This document shows positions 34,112 through 42,806 of a DNA stretch of 64,000 nucleotides, piece by piece. Numbering within the stretch: position 1 is the first letter of the stretch; each line of letters starts with the position of its first letter. This DNA is from Deltaproteobacteria bacterium. Lineage in GTDB: Bacteria > Myxococcota > Kuafuiibacteriia > Kuafuiibacteriales > Kuafuiibacteriaceae. Location of the stretch: contig JADJBV010000001.1 in NCBI GenBank assembly GCA_016703535.1, positions 6,748,001 to 6,812,000 of the forward strand, in the 5' to 3' direction. Made by a program: the position numbers and the translations under genes. The notes beneath the pieces are model-generated. The model was not told the origin of the DNA, made no database searches, and saw nothing but the letters and a program-made list of their open reading frames with translations.

Positions 34112-34951
34112 GTGCTGAACCTCGATCCCCAACGGAGGGCCCGCTGGACCGCCACTCCGGATCTGGCCGCCCCGGGTACGCTCAAGCGGGAGCCCGCCGC
34201 GCCGTCCCCCAAGGTGCCCGAACCTGAGGTCAACGTGGTCCGGGGTCGTTCAGCCGCGCTGTTTCACTGGTTTGGGCCGATCTACGAGCGGCTCACCGAT
34301 CACGAGCTCTGGCGGACTCAAAACCTGGCGTTGATGGCCCACTTCCCGGACCGGCCCCTTCGCCGAGTGCTCGACCTGGGGTGTGGCACAGGGGTTGGGA
34401 CCCTGGCGGTGGCCCGGGCGCTGCCGAGCACCACCCAGGTCATCGGCATGGACCTCACGCCCCAGATGATCAAGCGGGCCCAGGCCCACCAACAGGCCGA
34501 ACAGCGCGGCGCTGAACAGGTTCGCTTCATGGTCGGCGACGCCGCCCGCACCGGCTTCCTGAACGGCAGCGTCGACGTGGTGATGGGCAACAGCTTCCTC
34601 TACCTCCTGCCTGATCCCGCGACGGTGTTGGGCGAGATCCATCGGATCCTCCGGCCCGGAGGCCGGCTGGTCCTGATGGAGCCCCACGCCGACGGCTCCT
34701 TGTTCGGCGCGGCTCGCGCGGGCCTCGAGGCCCTTCCGTCTTGGAAGGGATCTTGGTCGTCCGCGGCGTGGTTGGCGTCAGCGATGATCGCTTGGCGAAC
34801 AGCGAGTGGACTCGCGGGCCGCCGAACGATCGAGGCTCAGCTCGAGATGTTGCGGGCCGCCGGCTTCTCCAAGGTCGAGGCCCACCCGACCCTCGGCGGA
34901 CTCGGCGTCCACTTGGTCGCCGAACGTGGCCCGCTTCCGTCAGCCGCCTAG
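34112..34951 (+). CDS. Class I SAM-dependent methyltransferase
   Basis: 279 residues. Motif I is VLDLGCGTGVGT (about 91-102), the acidic loop is VIGMDLTPQM, and the later motifs are VMGNSFLYLLPDP and RILRPGGRLVLMEP, as in UbiE/Methyltransf_11 enzymes. A ~45-residue N-terminal arm precedes the fold. GTG start. Substrate unknown. Its stop is immediately followed by a long imperfect palindrome. Confidence 0.82.
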   Translation: MLNLDPQRRARWTATPDLAAPGTLKREPAAPSPKVPEPEVNVVRGRSAALFHWFGPIYERLTDHELWRTQNLALMAHFPDRPLRRVLDLGCGTGVGTLAVARALPSTTQVIGMDLTPQMIKRAQAHQQAEQRGAEQVRFMVGDAARTGFLNGSVDVVMGNSFLYLLPDPATVLGEIHRILRPGGRLVLMEPHADGSLFGAARAGLEALPSWKGSWSSAAWLASAMIAWRTASGLAGRRTIEAQLEMLRAAGFSKVEAHPTLGGLGVHLVAERGPLPSAA

Positions 34952-34953
34952 CG

Positions 34954-35117
34954 GCCCGTTGATCTGGAGCGCCGTAGGGAAAAAGCCGGGCTTGGCGGCA
35001 CCCGAGGCGCGAGGAGCGGAAGGGTACTTGATTCGGTACCTTGAGCACCGCAGCAACGAGGCTGCCGTCCGCAGCCCCAAGAGCGGCTTTCGCAGTAGGC
35101 GGGCCAGATCAACGGGC
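34954..35117. repeat. 164-base imperfect palindrome with 14-base perfect ends
   Basis: GCCCGTTGATCTGG (34954-34967) is exactly inverted at 35104-35117. Inside, the flanks are partly complementary (both contain a variant of AAAGCC...CTTGG), and the centre has GGTAC (35023-35027) facing GTACC (35036-35040). The whole can fold as one long hairpin between the converging methyltransferase and hemerythrin genes; its right arm covers the hemerythrin stop codon. It may be a bidirectional terminator, a structured RNA or a small mobile repeat. Confidence 0.6.
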
Positions 35118-35642
35118 TGCCAGGCCACGGGCTCGATCCATCGCGGCCTTGATCGCTTGATGGTCCTCCGGCCTGAGGGTCGAGCGGGCCACCGGGAACA
35201 GCTCGGCTTCCTCCAACACCAGGTGCTCGAGGAGCAGTTTTGCGAACGGGGCTCCGAGCTGGACCAATGAGGGTTGGAGTTCAGGAAGGGCGCCGGGTTC
35301 GGTGATCAAACGGCGCCAGCGCTCGAGCAGCGACCCGACCTGAAGATCGAGGGTCTGATGGTGTTGGCCCAAGGTCAGCAGCAGCGGCTCGAGGTTTGCC
35401 CCTCGAGCGCGGAGCACCGGGAAGAGGCGCAGGTCTTCGTCTTCGGCGTGACGCAAAAACGCGGCGCTGAAGTAGCGCTCGAGATCCCGGGCTGCGTCGT
35501 GAACCTGATCGCCCGAGAGGTCGGCGCGAGCGCCCAGGACCTCGGCCATGGCGAGGAAACGACGGATGCGCTCGTGGCACTCGAGCAACGCGGCGATCAC
35601 GTCATGGGCGGGAGGGGGTCGACGGCCGATGGTGATCATCAA
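35109..35642 (-). CDS. Hemerythrin-like (HHE) domain protein
   Basis: 177 residues, a four-helix bundle with the expected iron ligands: ALLECHERIRRFL, FLRHAEDEDLRLFP, LGQHHQTLDLQ and LEHLVLEEAELFP. It may bind oxygen, NO or iron in the cytoplasm. Its 3' end lies in the large palindrome. Confidence 0.85.
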   Translation of the reverse strand: MMITIGRRPPPAHDVIAALLECHERIRRFLAMAEVLGARADLSGDQVHDAARDLERYFSAAFLRHAEDEDLRLFPVLRARGANLEPLLLTLGQHHQTLDLQVGSLLERWRRLITEPGALPELQPSLVQLGAPFAKLLLEHLVLEEAELFPVARSTLRPEDHQAIKAAMDRARGLAAR

Positions 35643-35663
35643 CCCAAGACTAACGCGGGCGGC

Positions 35664-36617
35664 TCAGTTCGGCTTGAGGTCTTTGACGTCGACGGTGACC
35701 GCGACCGGCCCGATCATGACCTTGACCTTGCCCTTGGCGACCTCGGAGACATAACCACCGCGACCGGCGAAGAGGCCCGAAAGGATGGTGACCCGGTCCC
35801 CCGCCTCGTAGGCTTTGCGGTCTTCGATCTTCTTTTTCTGAACCTGGATCGCCTCTTTGACGTGGCTGACGTCGTTCTCCCGAGACCAGGCCAAAAAGCG
35901 ATAAACCGGCAGGAAGGCCTCGAGGTGATCGGTGACCGTCCCGATCAGCGCCTCGGCGGCGAGGATCTCTTCGGTCCGGGGCACCTGGACCTCCACGGCG
36001 AAGGCCCGATCGCTCTTTTCGAACACCTCGACCCACGGCTCGAGGGCCGGCTCCTGGAGCGCCAGGGCGTCGAGACGTTCACCCTCGGGGCCGATGGTGC
36101 TGCCGAAGGGCAAGGAACGACAGAGCTCGACAAGTTTGTCCCTGGCCCACTTCTCCCGGAGTTTTTTGGCGGCGTTGTCGCGATCGACCCGAGCCTTGCC
36201 CGCCAAGGCCAGGCCCACACTCAAGCCGGCTTGATCGAGGCGCAGGTACACGATCAGGTGCTGATGTTCTTGGGCGATGTCGAAGAGGCTGGCGCCGCTG
36301 GCGAGGTCGGTCTTTTGGAGCAAGGTCTTGAGGGCCGCCCGTTCGCTGGCGACCCGACAAAAATAAGCGAGTTGAGCGCTGACCTTGCGCCCGTTGGCCA
36401 TCGAAGGGGCCTCGTCGCTGCCGCTGAGCTCCAGCCCATCCAGGGCCTGGTCCAGATCTTTGGCGGCCGCCCGTGCCAAGGCCAAGAGGCGGTCTTTGGC
36501 CCGACGACGCTCCAGCGTGTAGGCGTTCGAGCCCCACTTCTTCTGTTGGTAGGCGTCGAAATCGGCGGGCTCAAAGCCCTTGAAGTCGCCTCCCGAAGAA
36601 ACTGCGCCGACGCTCAT
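35664..36617 (-). CDS. KOW-motif protein with unknown N-terminal domain
   Basis: About 317 residues from the ATG at 36617. The C-terminal ~55 residues are a KOW domain (GDRVTILSGLFAGRGGYVSE, VKVMIGPVAVTVDVKDL), as in NusG and ribosomal proteins, suggesting RNA or RNA-polymerase contact. The first ~250 residues are a helical/mixed domain (FEPADFDAYQQKKWGSNAY, AQLAYFCRVASERAALKTLL) that I do not recognise. A TTG at 36656, overlapping the fni stop as TTGA, is an alternative start. Confidence 0.7.
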   Translation of the reverse strand: MSVGAVSSGGDFKGFEPADFDAYQQKKWGSNAYTLERRRAKDRLLALARAAAKDLDQALDGLELSGSDEAPSMANGRKVSAQLAYFCRVASERAALKTLLQKTDLASGASLFDIAQEHQHLIVYLRLDQAGLSVGLALAGKARVDRDNAAKKLREKWARDKLVELCRSLPFGSTIGPEGERLDALALQEPALEPWVEVFEKSDRAFAVEVQVPRTEEILAAEALIGTVTDHLEAFLPVYRFLAWSRENDVSHVKEAIQVQKKKIEDRKAYEAGDRVTILSGLFAGRGGYVSEVAKGKVKVMIGPVAVTVDVKDLKPN

Positions 36618-36652
36618 GGGGCGCCTGACGTAGCAGCCACGATTTCCCGAGG

Positions 36653-37729
36653 TCAACGGTCTCGGCTGATCCCAGACCCCACGGGCAGGACCAGCCGGGG
36701 TTGGCGGCGGAAGTCGGCCAAAGTTCGGGTCCCGACGCCAAACATCGCGACCTTGAGCTCCAGGATCGTCCGCTCCAGGTGTTTGACCACCGCACCTTCG
36801 CTCTTGATCGCCGCCCGCAGCACCGGGGAAGCCATCCCGGCCACGGTCGCGCCCAGAGCGACCGCCTTGGCCACGTCGAGCCCGCTGCGAACCCCCCCTG
36901 AGGCGATCAGCGGGACGGTCTGGTGGGCCCGCCGCACCTCCAGAATCGACTCCGGGGTGGTCAGGCCCCAGGCCGCGAAGGTCTGGCCCAGGTTCTGGTG
37001 CACGGTCCCTCGGGCGATCCGCCCCTCCAGCAGGGTCCAGGAGGTCCCGCCGGCGCCGGCACAGTCGATCCCTTGAATGCCGGCGTCGATCAGGCGTCGG
37101 GCCTGATCGGCGGGCACCCCAAAACCAACCTCGCGCGCAAAAACCGGGACTCCGCCTCGCTTCTGAAAGGCCTCACAGAGGGCGGTGATGGCCTTCAGCA
37201 CGCCCGACCACTGGGTGTCGCCCCCTTCCTGCACGACCTCTTGCATGGCGTTGAGGTGCAGGTAGAGCGCATCGGCGCCGATCATCTCGACGGCACGTTG
37301 AGCGTGGTCGACCCCGTACCCTTTCACCAGCTGCACCGCACCCAAGTTGGCGAACAGCGGGATCGTCGGGGCCCACTTGCGGACCTGAAAGTCCTTGGCC
37401 CTCCCCTTCACCTCCAAGGCCACCCGTTGGGACCCCACGCCAAAGGGCAGGCCCACGATCTCGGCGGCCCGGGCCATCCGCCGATTCAGGATCGCGCCCT
37501 TCTTCAGGCCCCCGGTCATGGGCGAGATCATCAGCGGCGCGGCGATCCGCTTGCCGAGCAGCTCTAGGCTTGGATCGATGGCCTCGAAGTCCACCTCGGG
37601 CAGGGTCGCCGGCGTAAAGCGAAGTTCATCGAATCCCAAACCTCGGGCTCGGGCCGCCGAGACCTCACTCTTTCCATCGAGGGCCGCGTCGATGTGGCTC
37701 GCTTTGGCGGACAACTTGCGCTTGGCCAT
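36653..37729 (-). CDS. fni: Type 2 isopentenyl-diphosphate delta-isomerase
   Basis: About 358 residues, the FMN/NADPH-dependent isomerase interconverting IPP and DMAPP. Markers: ASHIDAALD at the start, ISPMTGGLKKGAILNRRMA, GVGSQRVAL, LHLNAMQEVVQEGGD, and the phosphate-binding end ASGGVRSGLDVAKAVALGA. A TTG at 37765 overlapping the recF stop (TTGA) is an alternative start; the ATG at 37729 fits family length. Together with the HMG-CoA synthase at 58789 it indicates a mevalonate pathway. Confidence 0.93.
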   Translation of the reverse strand: MAKRKLSAKASHIDAALDGKSEVSAARARGLGFDELRFTPATLPEVDFEAIDPSLELLGKRIAAPLMISPMTGGLKKGAILNRRMARAAEIVGLPFGVGSQRVALEVKGRAKDFQVRKWAPTIPLFANLGAVQLVKGYGVDHAQRAVEMIGADALYLHLNAMQEVVQEGGDTQWSGVLKAITALCEAFQKRGGVPVFAREVGFGVPADQARRLIDAGIQGIDCAGAGGTSWTLLEGRIARGTVHQNLGQTFAAWGLTTPESILEVRRAHQTVPLIASGGVRSGLDVAKAVALGATVAGMASPVLRAAIKSEGAVVKHLERTILELKVAMFGVGTRTLADFRRQPRLVLPVGSGISRDR

Positions 37730-37761
37730 CGCCGGCACGCTGGCGGCGCCTACGACTGAGG

Positions 37762-38874
37762 TCAAGGGTGACGGCGGGTCACTTGGCCCTGGGCCACGTC
37801 GTACTCGACCAAATGGCCGGAGGCCTCGAGCCCCCGTGGCGGTTCGGTGCTGGTCAAGATCACCTGCCCCTCCAGCCGACGCACGCAGTCGAAGAGTTGG
37901 CCGGAGCGCACCGGGTCGAGTTCACTCGACATGTCGTCCAAGAGCAAAATCGGCGGCTCCTGGAGGCGCTCCGCGAGATCGGTCAACTCCGCCAACTTGA
38001 GGGCCAAGGCCAAAGCCCGGTGTTGCCCTTGGGAGGCCCGATCCTTGACCCGGTGCCCATCGAGCATCAGCTCCAGGTCATCGTGGTGAGGCCCCACGCT
38101 GGTGGTTCGCCGTTTTCGATCGAGGGGCCGCCGTCGAAGCAACTTGGCGAGGTACGCCTCCCTGGTTTGAGCCTCGGAGCTCGGATCCAAGCCCTCATCC
38201 AAGCTGGCGGCGTAGGCCAAACTCAAGGTCGGCGCGGGATCCGCGATCCGGGCGAAGTGGCTCGCCGCCCGAGGTCCCAACTCCCGAATGTACCGAGCCC
38301 GCTCCACCATGATCCCGGCGCCTTCGGAGGCGATCACCTGGTCGTAGGCGTCGAGGACCTCGTCTTTGCCTTGGTCGATCAAGACCCGGTTGCGTTCCTT
38401 GATCGCCTTTTGAAAACGGAGGGCCCGGACCAGGTAGGCGGGCCGGACGTTGAGCAGGGCTCGATCGAGGAAACGTCGTCGACCTTCGGGGCTCCCTTTG
38501 CCCAAGGCGAGGTCGTCGGGCGTAAAGGCGACGGTCACCGCGTGACCCAAAAAACTGCCGGTTTCGGCCTTTTTTCCGTCCTTTTGCAGCACGCGGCTTG
38601 CGCCCTTCAGCTCCAGGCTCAGGGCATGGGTGAGACCCGTCGACTGCCGCTCGACGGTGAGCGCCACGTGGGCGGACTCGGCGCCGTGGCGGATCAAGGC
38701 GCTGCGAGGCACGTTCCGGAGCGGCCGCAAGGCGGCGATCAGGTAGAGCGCCTCTAAGGTGTTGGTCTTGCCTTGGCCGTTTTGCCCGATCAGCGCGGTG
38801 AAGCGAGGCCCCAACTCGAGCTCGGCCGACTCCAGGTTGCGAAAATTGCGGATGGACGCCCGAAGGAGGCGCAT
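37762..38874 (-). CDS. recF: DNA replication and repair protein RecF
   Basis: 370 residues, the SMC-like ATPase that loads RecA at gaps. Walker A is GQNGQGKTNTLEALYLIAAL (about 30-49); RFLDRALLNV, the signature region SQGQHRALALALKLAEL, and Walker B ILLLDDMSSELD are all present. It lies 10 bases after dnaN, in the conserved dnaA-dnaN-recF order. Confidence 0.97.
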   Translation of the reverse strand: MRLLRASIRNFRNLESAELELGPRFTALIGQNGQGKTNTLEALYLIAALRPLRNVPRSALIRHGAESAHVALTVERQSTGLTHALSLELKGASRVLQKDGKKAETGSFLGHAVTVAFTPDDLALGKGSPEGRRRFLDRALLNVRPAYLVRALRFQKAIKERNRVLIDQGKDEVLDAYDQVIASEGAGIMVERARYIRELGPRAASHFARIADPAPTLSLAYAASLDEGLDPSSEAQTREAYLAKLLRRRPLDRKRRTTSVGPHHDDLELMLDGHRVKDRASQGQHRALALALKLAELTDLAERLQEPPILLLDDMSSELDPVRSGQLFDCVRRLEGQVILTSTEPPRGLEASGHLVEYDVAQGQVTRRHP

Positions 38875-38884
38875 CGAATGGGGC

Positions 38885-39991
38885 TCAGATGCGCATCGGC
38901 ATGATCACTGCCCGGTAGCCTTCGCTGCCGGCGCCACGGATCACACCCGGTGAAAGTTCGTCGGTCAACTCCAGCTCGACCGTGTCTTCGGTCAACACCG
39001 CCAACACGTCGAGGAGGTAGCGGAAGTTGAAGCCGATCTTCAACGGGTCACCCGCGTACTCGACCTCCAGCTCCTCCCGAGCTTCGCCGAGGTCCGGGTT
39101 GTTGGCGGACAAGGAGAGCAGGTTGGTAGACAGGTCCAAACGCACGCCTTGGGCCTTGTCCGGCGACAAGAGTGAGGTGCGCTTGAGGGCATCGGTCAAC
39201 GCGTGTTTGGCGACCCTAACCCGACGCGAGGAGCTGGCCGGGATCACCTGCTGGTAGTCGGGGAAGCGGCCATCGACCAAACGCATGGTCAAGGTGACGC
39301 CGCCCTTGGTGAACACCGCGCTGTTCTCTACGAAGCCCAGCTTGCCCGGCTCACTGCCGTCTTCCAGCAGCTTCTTCAGCTCGACCAAACCCTTCCGCGG
39401 AATGATCACGCCTTCCTTCATCGAAGGCGTCTCCGTGGGCCGCTCAATGACGCTCAGACGGTGACCGTCGGTGGCCACCATCCGCAGCCCCGCCCGCTCT
39501 TTGACCGCCTCACAGAAGACGCCCGTGAGGTTGTAGCGGGTCTCGTCGGTGGAGACCGCGTACAAGGTTTTGTCGATCATCTCCCGGAAGATCTTGGGCT
39601 CGATGCCGAAGGAGGGGACTTCTTCGAAGGCCGGCAACGTCGGGAAACTTTCGGCGGCCATCCCGACGACTCGGTATTTGATCTTGCCGCAGGCGATGTC
39701 GACCCACTGGTTGGTGCCTTGCTTCAAGGTCACCGTGTCTTCTGGCAAGGCGCGCACGATGTCGTAGAGCGTCTTGGCAGCGACGGTCATCGCCCCGGTT
39801 TTGGCGATCTTCGCCTCGTAGTCGGCGGTCATGCCTATTTCGAGGTCGGTGGCGGAGACCGTGATCTGGTCTTTGCCCTTCGCCTTGATCAAGGCGTTGG
39901 CCAAGATCGGCATGGTCGTCTTCTTCTCGACGATTCCTTGGACGCGCTGGAGTGCACGCACCAGCTCAGCCACACGGATGGTTAGCTCCAT
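38885..39991 (-). CDS. dnaN: DNA polymerase III beta subunit (sliding clamp)
   Basis: 368 residues of normal length with the three clamp domains. N-terminal LVRALQRVQGIVEKKTTMPILAN, central TRYNLTGVFCE and VATDGHRLSV, and the C-terminal end VIMPMRI (clamp-typical MPMR) are diagnostic. The short spacer to recF suggests one transcript. Confidence 0.98.
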   Translation of the reverse strand: MELTIRVAELVRALQRVQGIVEKKTTMPILANALIKAKGKDQITVSATDLEIGMTADYEAKIAKTGAMTVAAKTLYDIVRALPEDTVTLKQGTNQWVDIACGKIKYRVVGMAAESFPTLPAFEEVPSFGIEPKIFREMIDKTLYAVSTDETRYNLTGVFCEAVKERAGLRMVATDGHRLSVIERPTETPSMKEGVIIPRKGLVELKKLLEDGSEPGKLGFVENSAVFTKGGVTLTMRLVDGRFPDYQQVIPASSSRRVRVAKHALTDALKRTSLLSPDKAQGVRLDLSTNLLSLSANNPDLGEAREELEVEYAGDPLKIGFNFRYLLDVLAVLTEDTVELELTDELSPGVIRGAGSEGYRAVIMPMRI

Positions 39992-40300
39992 CGCTCAACC
40001 CCTTCGTGACGACACACGGAAGAGATCTGATCCTTATTATTAAAGATCAGTCGTAGTAATAGGTCCTGTGAAAGCTGCGAATCAGCCCTCAGGGCCACGG
40101 GATCAGACAAGGTTTGCCTGTGCGCCGCGCTGTGATCGCTGCTCGCACAAACTGTGAGTGAATCTGACCTGCTCGCTCCAGGCGTCGGTCCACAGATCGC
40201 TCCACAACAGATAGCGGTCAATTCCCAGGAAACCACAACCGGCTGTGTGTGACGGGTCCGGGCGGGAGTCAAGGGGTGTCCCCGGGCCGGGGCAGGCCGA
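39992..40300. promoter_or_regulatory. dnaA-dnaN spacer: dnaN promoter and possible origin
   Basis: A 309-base gap without a gene. An AT-rich patch (TTATTATTAAAGATC at about 40034-40048 and GTAGTAATA at about 40053-40061) stands out in this GC-rich genome; it could be a duplex-unwinding element or the dnaN -10 region. Many TGTG/CACA cores follow (GTCCACAGA, TCCACAACA, AACCACAAC, TGTGAGTGA), but none matches TTATNCACA closely. It is the classical position for oriC. Confidence 0.4.
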
Positions 40301-41737
40301 TCAGTCCAGGAGCGCACGTTCGATCTCCTCGACGTGGCGTTTGACCTCAGGCTCTTCCATCCGCTCGGTGATGCGTTGGAAGGCGTTGAGGGCGGTGGTG
40401 TGGTCCTTCCCGCCGAGGGCGTTGCCGATCTCGGGGTAGGAAGCGCCGGTGTGGGTCCGGCAGAGGTACATGGAGATCTGCCGGGGCAAGGCGATGGCCC
40501 TCCCCCGCCGAGTCGACTTCAAGTCCGCGACCTTCAAGTCGAAGTGGGCCGCGACTGTTTTGACGATGCTCTCGCAGGTCAGCCGGTCTTTGCCTGGGAT
40601 GATCTCCTTCAGCACCTGCTTGGCCAGCTCAATGGTGATCGGCTGCTTGGCCAGGCTGGCGTAGGCGCTGACCCGAATCAGGCAGCCCTCGAGCTCCCGC
40701 ACGTTGGAGCGGACCGCCTGGGCGATGAACATCGCCACCTCGTCGGAGAGGTGGATGCCGTCGTTATCCGCCTTCTTTTTGACGATGGCGATCCGGGTCT
40801 CGAGCTCCGGGGGCTGGAGGTCCACGATCAGGCCCCACTGGAACCGGGTCCGGACCCGCTCCTCGAGGTCTTTGATCTCGTGGGGGAGCTTGTCCGAGGT
40901 GATCACCACCTGCTTCCTGGCGTCGTAGAGGCTGTTGAACGTGTGGAAGAACTCGGCCTGGCAGGCCTCTTTGCCGGCGATGAACTGGATGTCGTCGATG
41001 ATCAACAGATCGCAGGCCCGGTAGATGCTGCGGATCTCATCCATGTGCTCGAAGCGGATGCCGTGGATGACGTCGTTCACGAACTGCTCGGTGGTCTGGT
41101 ACTGGACCCGAGCGTTGGGGTTGCGCTTCACGACGTGGTGGCCAATGGCCTGGATCAGGTGGGTCTTGCCCAACCCGACGCGCCCGAAGACGAACAAGGG
41201 GTTGTAGGCCATGCCTGGGTTTTCGGCGACGGTCTGGGCGGCGGCGGCGGCCAGCTGATTGGACGGCCCCGTCACGAAGGTCTCGAAGGTGTACCGCTCG
41301 TTCATCGGGATCGATGGAGATCCCTGGTATGGGGCGGCGTTGGGGGTCCGCTGGGCAAACCGAGGCGGCGGCGCCGGAGCAGGCTGGGGGCGAGTCGACG
41401 GGGTCGGCAACAAAACAGCCACCGGCTCGGGTCCGCTGGCCGGGGCCTCGGGGTGGCTGTCGCCCTGGTCCGTACGACCCCGGGCATCGAGCTCGAGCTT
41501 GAGCAGGGCTCCGGGAGAGATCCGGTGCAACTCCTCTTGCATCACGTCCCGGTAGCCGTTGTTCACCCAGTCCAGGGCGAAGGTGTCGGGCAGGCCCAAG
41601 GTCAGGGTCACGCCGTCGTCGCCCAGGCAACTCATTTGGTTCACCCAGGTGGCGTACGCTTGTGCGTTGAGTCGGCCCCGGAGGGCTTCCCTGAGTTGAT
41701 TCCAAAGGGGCGCCAGTGACGGCTGAGTCGCGTGCAT
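40301..41737 (-). CDS. dnaA: Chromosomal replication initiator protein DnaA
   Basis: 478 residues. Domain I is about 1-80 (LWNQLREALRGRLNAQAYATW), followed by a variable Pro-rich linker. The AAA+ domain has FVFGRVGLGKTHLIQAIG Walker A and LLIIDDIQFIAGKEA Walker B. Domain IV carries the DnaA-box-binding signature CRTHTGASYPEIGNALGGKD. It diverges from rpmH. Confidence 0.98.
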   Translation of the reverse strand: MHATQPSLAPLWNQLREALRGRLNAQAYATWVNQMSCLGDDGVTLTLGLPDTFALDWVNNGYRDVMQEELHRISPGALLKLELDARGRTDQGDSHPEAPASGPEPVAVLLPTPSTRPQPAPAPPPRFAQRTPNAAPYQGSPSIPMNERYTFETFVTGPSNQLAAAAAQTVAENPGMAYNPLFVFGRVGLGKTHLIQAIGHHVVKRNPNARVQYQTTEQFVNDVIHGIRFEHMDEIRSIYRACDLLIIDDIQFIAGKEACQAEFFHTFNSLYDARKQVVITSDKLPHEIKDLEERVRTRFQWGLIVDLQPPELETRIAIVKKKADNDGIHLSDEVAMFIAQAVRSNVRELEGCLIRVSAYASLAKQPITIELAKQVLKEIIPGKDRLTCESIVKTVAAHFDLKVADLKSTRRGRAIALPRQISMYLCRTHTGASYPEIGNALGGKDHTTALNAFQRITERMEEPEVKRHVEEIERALLD

Positions 41738-42011
41738 CGTGGTTGGGTCTCGCTCGCGCCGACGGGGAGGTTGCCGTCGGGGGAGGCGGACGCTAGCCGA
41801 CGATCGGCGATCCGCGCAACTTGGAATCCGCTCCGAAAACGGATCCCGGGGCGATGATCCGAGGGGCGATTGGCGATCCCGAAAGGAGGAGCCGCTGGCA
41901 CAAAAAGGATCTCGGATCGCGGGGTTGGATCGTCGGTCGGATGATCCTCTTTCTTGACAGGACCCGGTCGGTCATGGCGAGAAGGACCCCTTTCGTCAGG
42001 AGTCACGAGCG
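41738..42011. promoter_or_regulatory. rpmH-dnaA spacer with GATC cluster
   Basis: A 274-base divergent spacer. Nine GATC tetramers occur between 41802 and 41946 (41802, 41809, 41842, 41856, 41875, 41908, 41915, 41928, 41943), most within CGATC or GGATC. A TTGACA lies at 41954-41959 without a convincing -10 box. AGGAG (about 41999-42003) precedes rpmH. No DnaA-box-like nonamer was found. Confidence 0.45.
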
Positions 42012-42161
42012 ATGAAGCGCACTTTCCAGCCCTCGAACATCCGCCGCAAGCGAAAGCACGGCTTCCGCAAGCGCATGCAGACCGCCAACGGTCGCAAGGT
42101 GTTGGCCGCCCGCCGCAAGAAGGGCCGCAAGCGCCTCAGCGTGTTGATCGCCAAGAAATAG
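42012..42161 (+). CDS. rpmH: Large ribosomal subunit protein bL34
   Basis: 49 residues: MKRTFQPSNIRRKRKHGF, then FRKRMQTANGRKVLAARR, ending LSVLIAKK, the invariant L34 pattern. AGGAG lies 8-9 bases upstream. Two bases separate it from the next gene, the conserved rpmH-rnpA arrangement. Confidence 0.98.
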   Translation: MKRTFQPSNIRRKRKHGFRKRMQTANGRKVLAARRKKGRKRLSVLIAKK

Positions 42162-42163
42162 CC

Positions 42164-42571
42164 TTGTCGAGGTCGGGTCCCACCGGCCGGTTCCCACGCG
42201 AAGCCCGCATTCGGGAGCGTTGGGAGTTCAACCGCATCCATCAGGAAGCTCCGTCGGTCCACACCGGTTCCTTCACCGTGTTGGCCCTCCCCTGCTTGGC
42301 AGGGGCGCGGCCCCGTCTGGGCTGCGCCATCAGCAAAAAGGTCGGCGGTGCGGTGGTCCGCAATCGGATCCGCCGTTGGGTCCGCGAGGTCTTTCGGGCC
42401 CGCCAACAACAACTCCCCCCGGTCGATCTGGTGGTGGTCGCCAAACCCGAAGCGGCCGCCCTCTCCGCCCTCGTCAACCTCGAGGCCGAACTGGGGCCTG
42501 CGTTCGAGCAGGTCGCCGCCCGAGCCATGGGCGGGCAACGCCGTCGCGGAAAGCCAGAGCGCAAGAAGTGA
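42164..42571 (+). CDS. rnpA: Ribonuclease P protein component
   Basis: About 135 residues. It binds the RNase P RNA to mature tRNA 5' ends. The hallmark is RNRIRRWVREVFR, preceded by GCAISKKVGGAV. I place the start at the TTG at 42164, two bases after rpmH; a longer frame overlaps rpmH and is not coding. The C-terminus is basic (GGQRRRGKPERKK) and ends in GTGA overlap with yidD. Confidence 0.92.
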   Translation: MSRSGPTGRFPREARIRERWEFNRIHQEAPSVHTGSFTVLALPCLAGARPRLGCAISKKVGGAVVRNRIRRWVREVFRARQQQLPPVDLVVVAKPEAAALSALVNLEAELGPAFEQVAARAMGGQRRRGKPERKK

Positions 42572-42801
42572 GCGGCAGTGAGTTGATGGTGCGGGGCCTG
42601 ACCGGACTCCTGCGCGTGTATCAGCGCATTTTTTCCCCGGTGCTCGCGTTTTTGGGCGCCCAATGTCGTTTCCACCCCACGTGCAGTGACTATGCGATCC
42701 AAGTGATCGCCAAGGACGGCCCCCTCAAGGGATCGATCCGCGCCGTCTTGCGAATTATGCGTTGCCATCCGCTTCACCCTGGTGGCTTCGATCCCCCCTG
42801 A
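42568..42801 (+). CDS. yidD: Membrane protein insertion efficiency factor YidD
   Basis: 77 residues. The family core is LLRVYQRIFSPVLAFLGAQC, then RFHPTCSDYA and the closing CHPLHPGGFDPP. It assists YidC-dependent insertion at the inner membrane. The GTG start overlaps the rnpA stop; yidC follows after 5 bases. Confidence 0.96.
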   Translation: MSGSELMVRGLTGLLRVYQRIFSPVLAFLGAQCRFHPTCSDYAIQVIAKDGPLKGSIRAVLRIMRCHPLHPGGFDPP

Positions 42802-42806
42802 CCGAG

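Noticed and set aside
40334..41719. 461-codon plus-strand frame opposite dnaA
   Set aside because: It is an antisense shadow of dnaA, which is unmistakable on the minus strand.
41738..42011. DnaA boxes in the rpmH-dnaA spacer
   Set aside because: No TGTGGATAA- or TTATCCACA-like nonamer was found; only GATC enrichment is evident.
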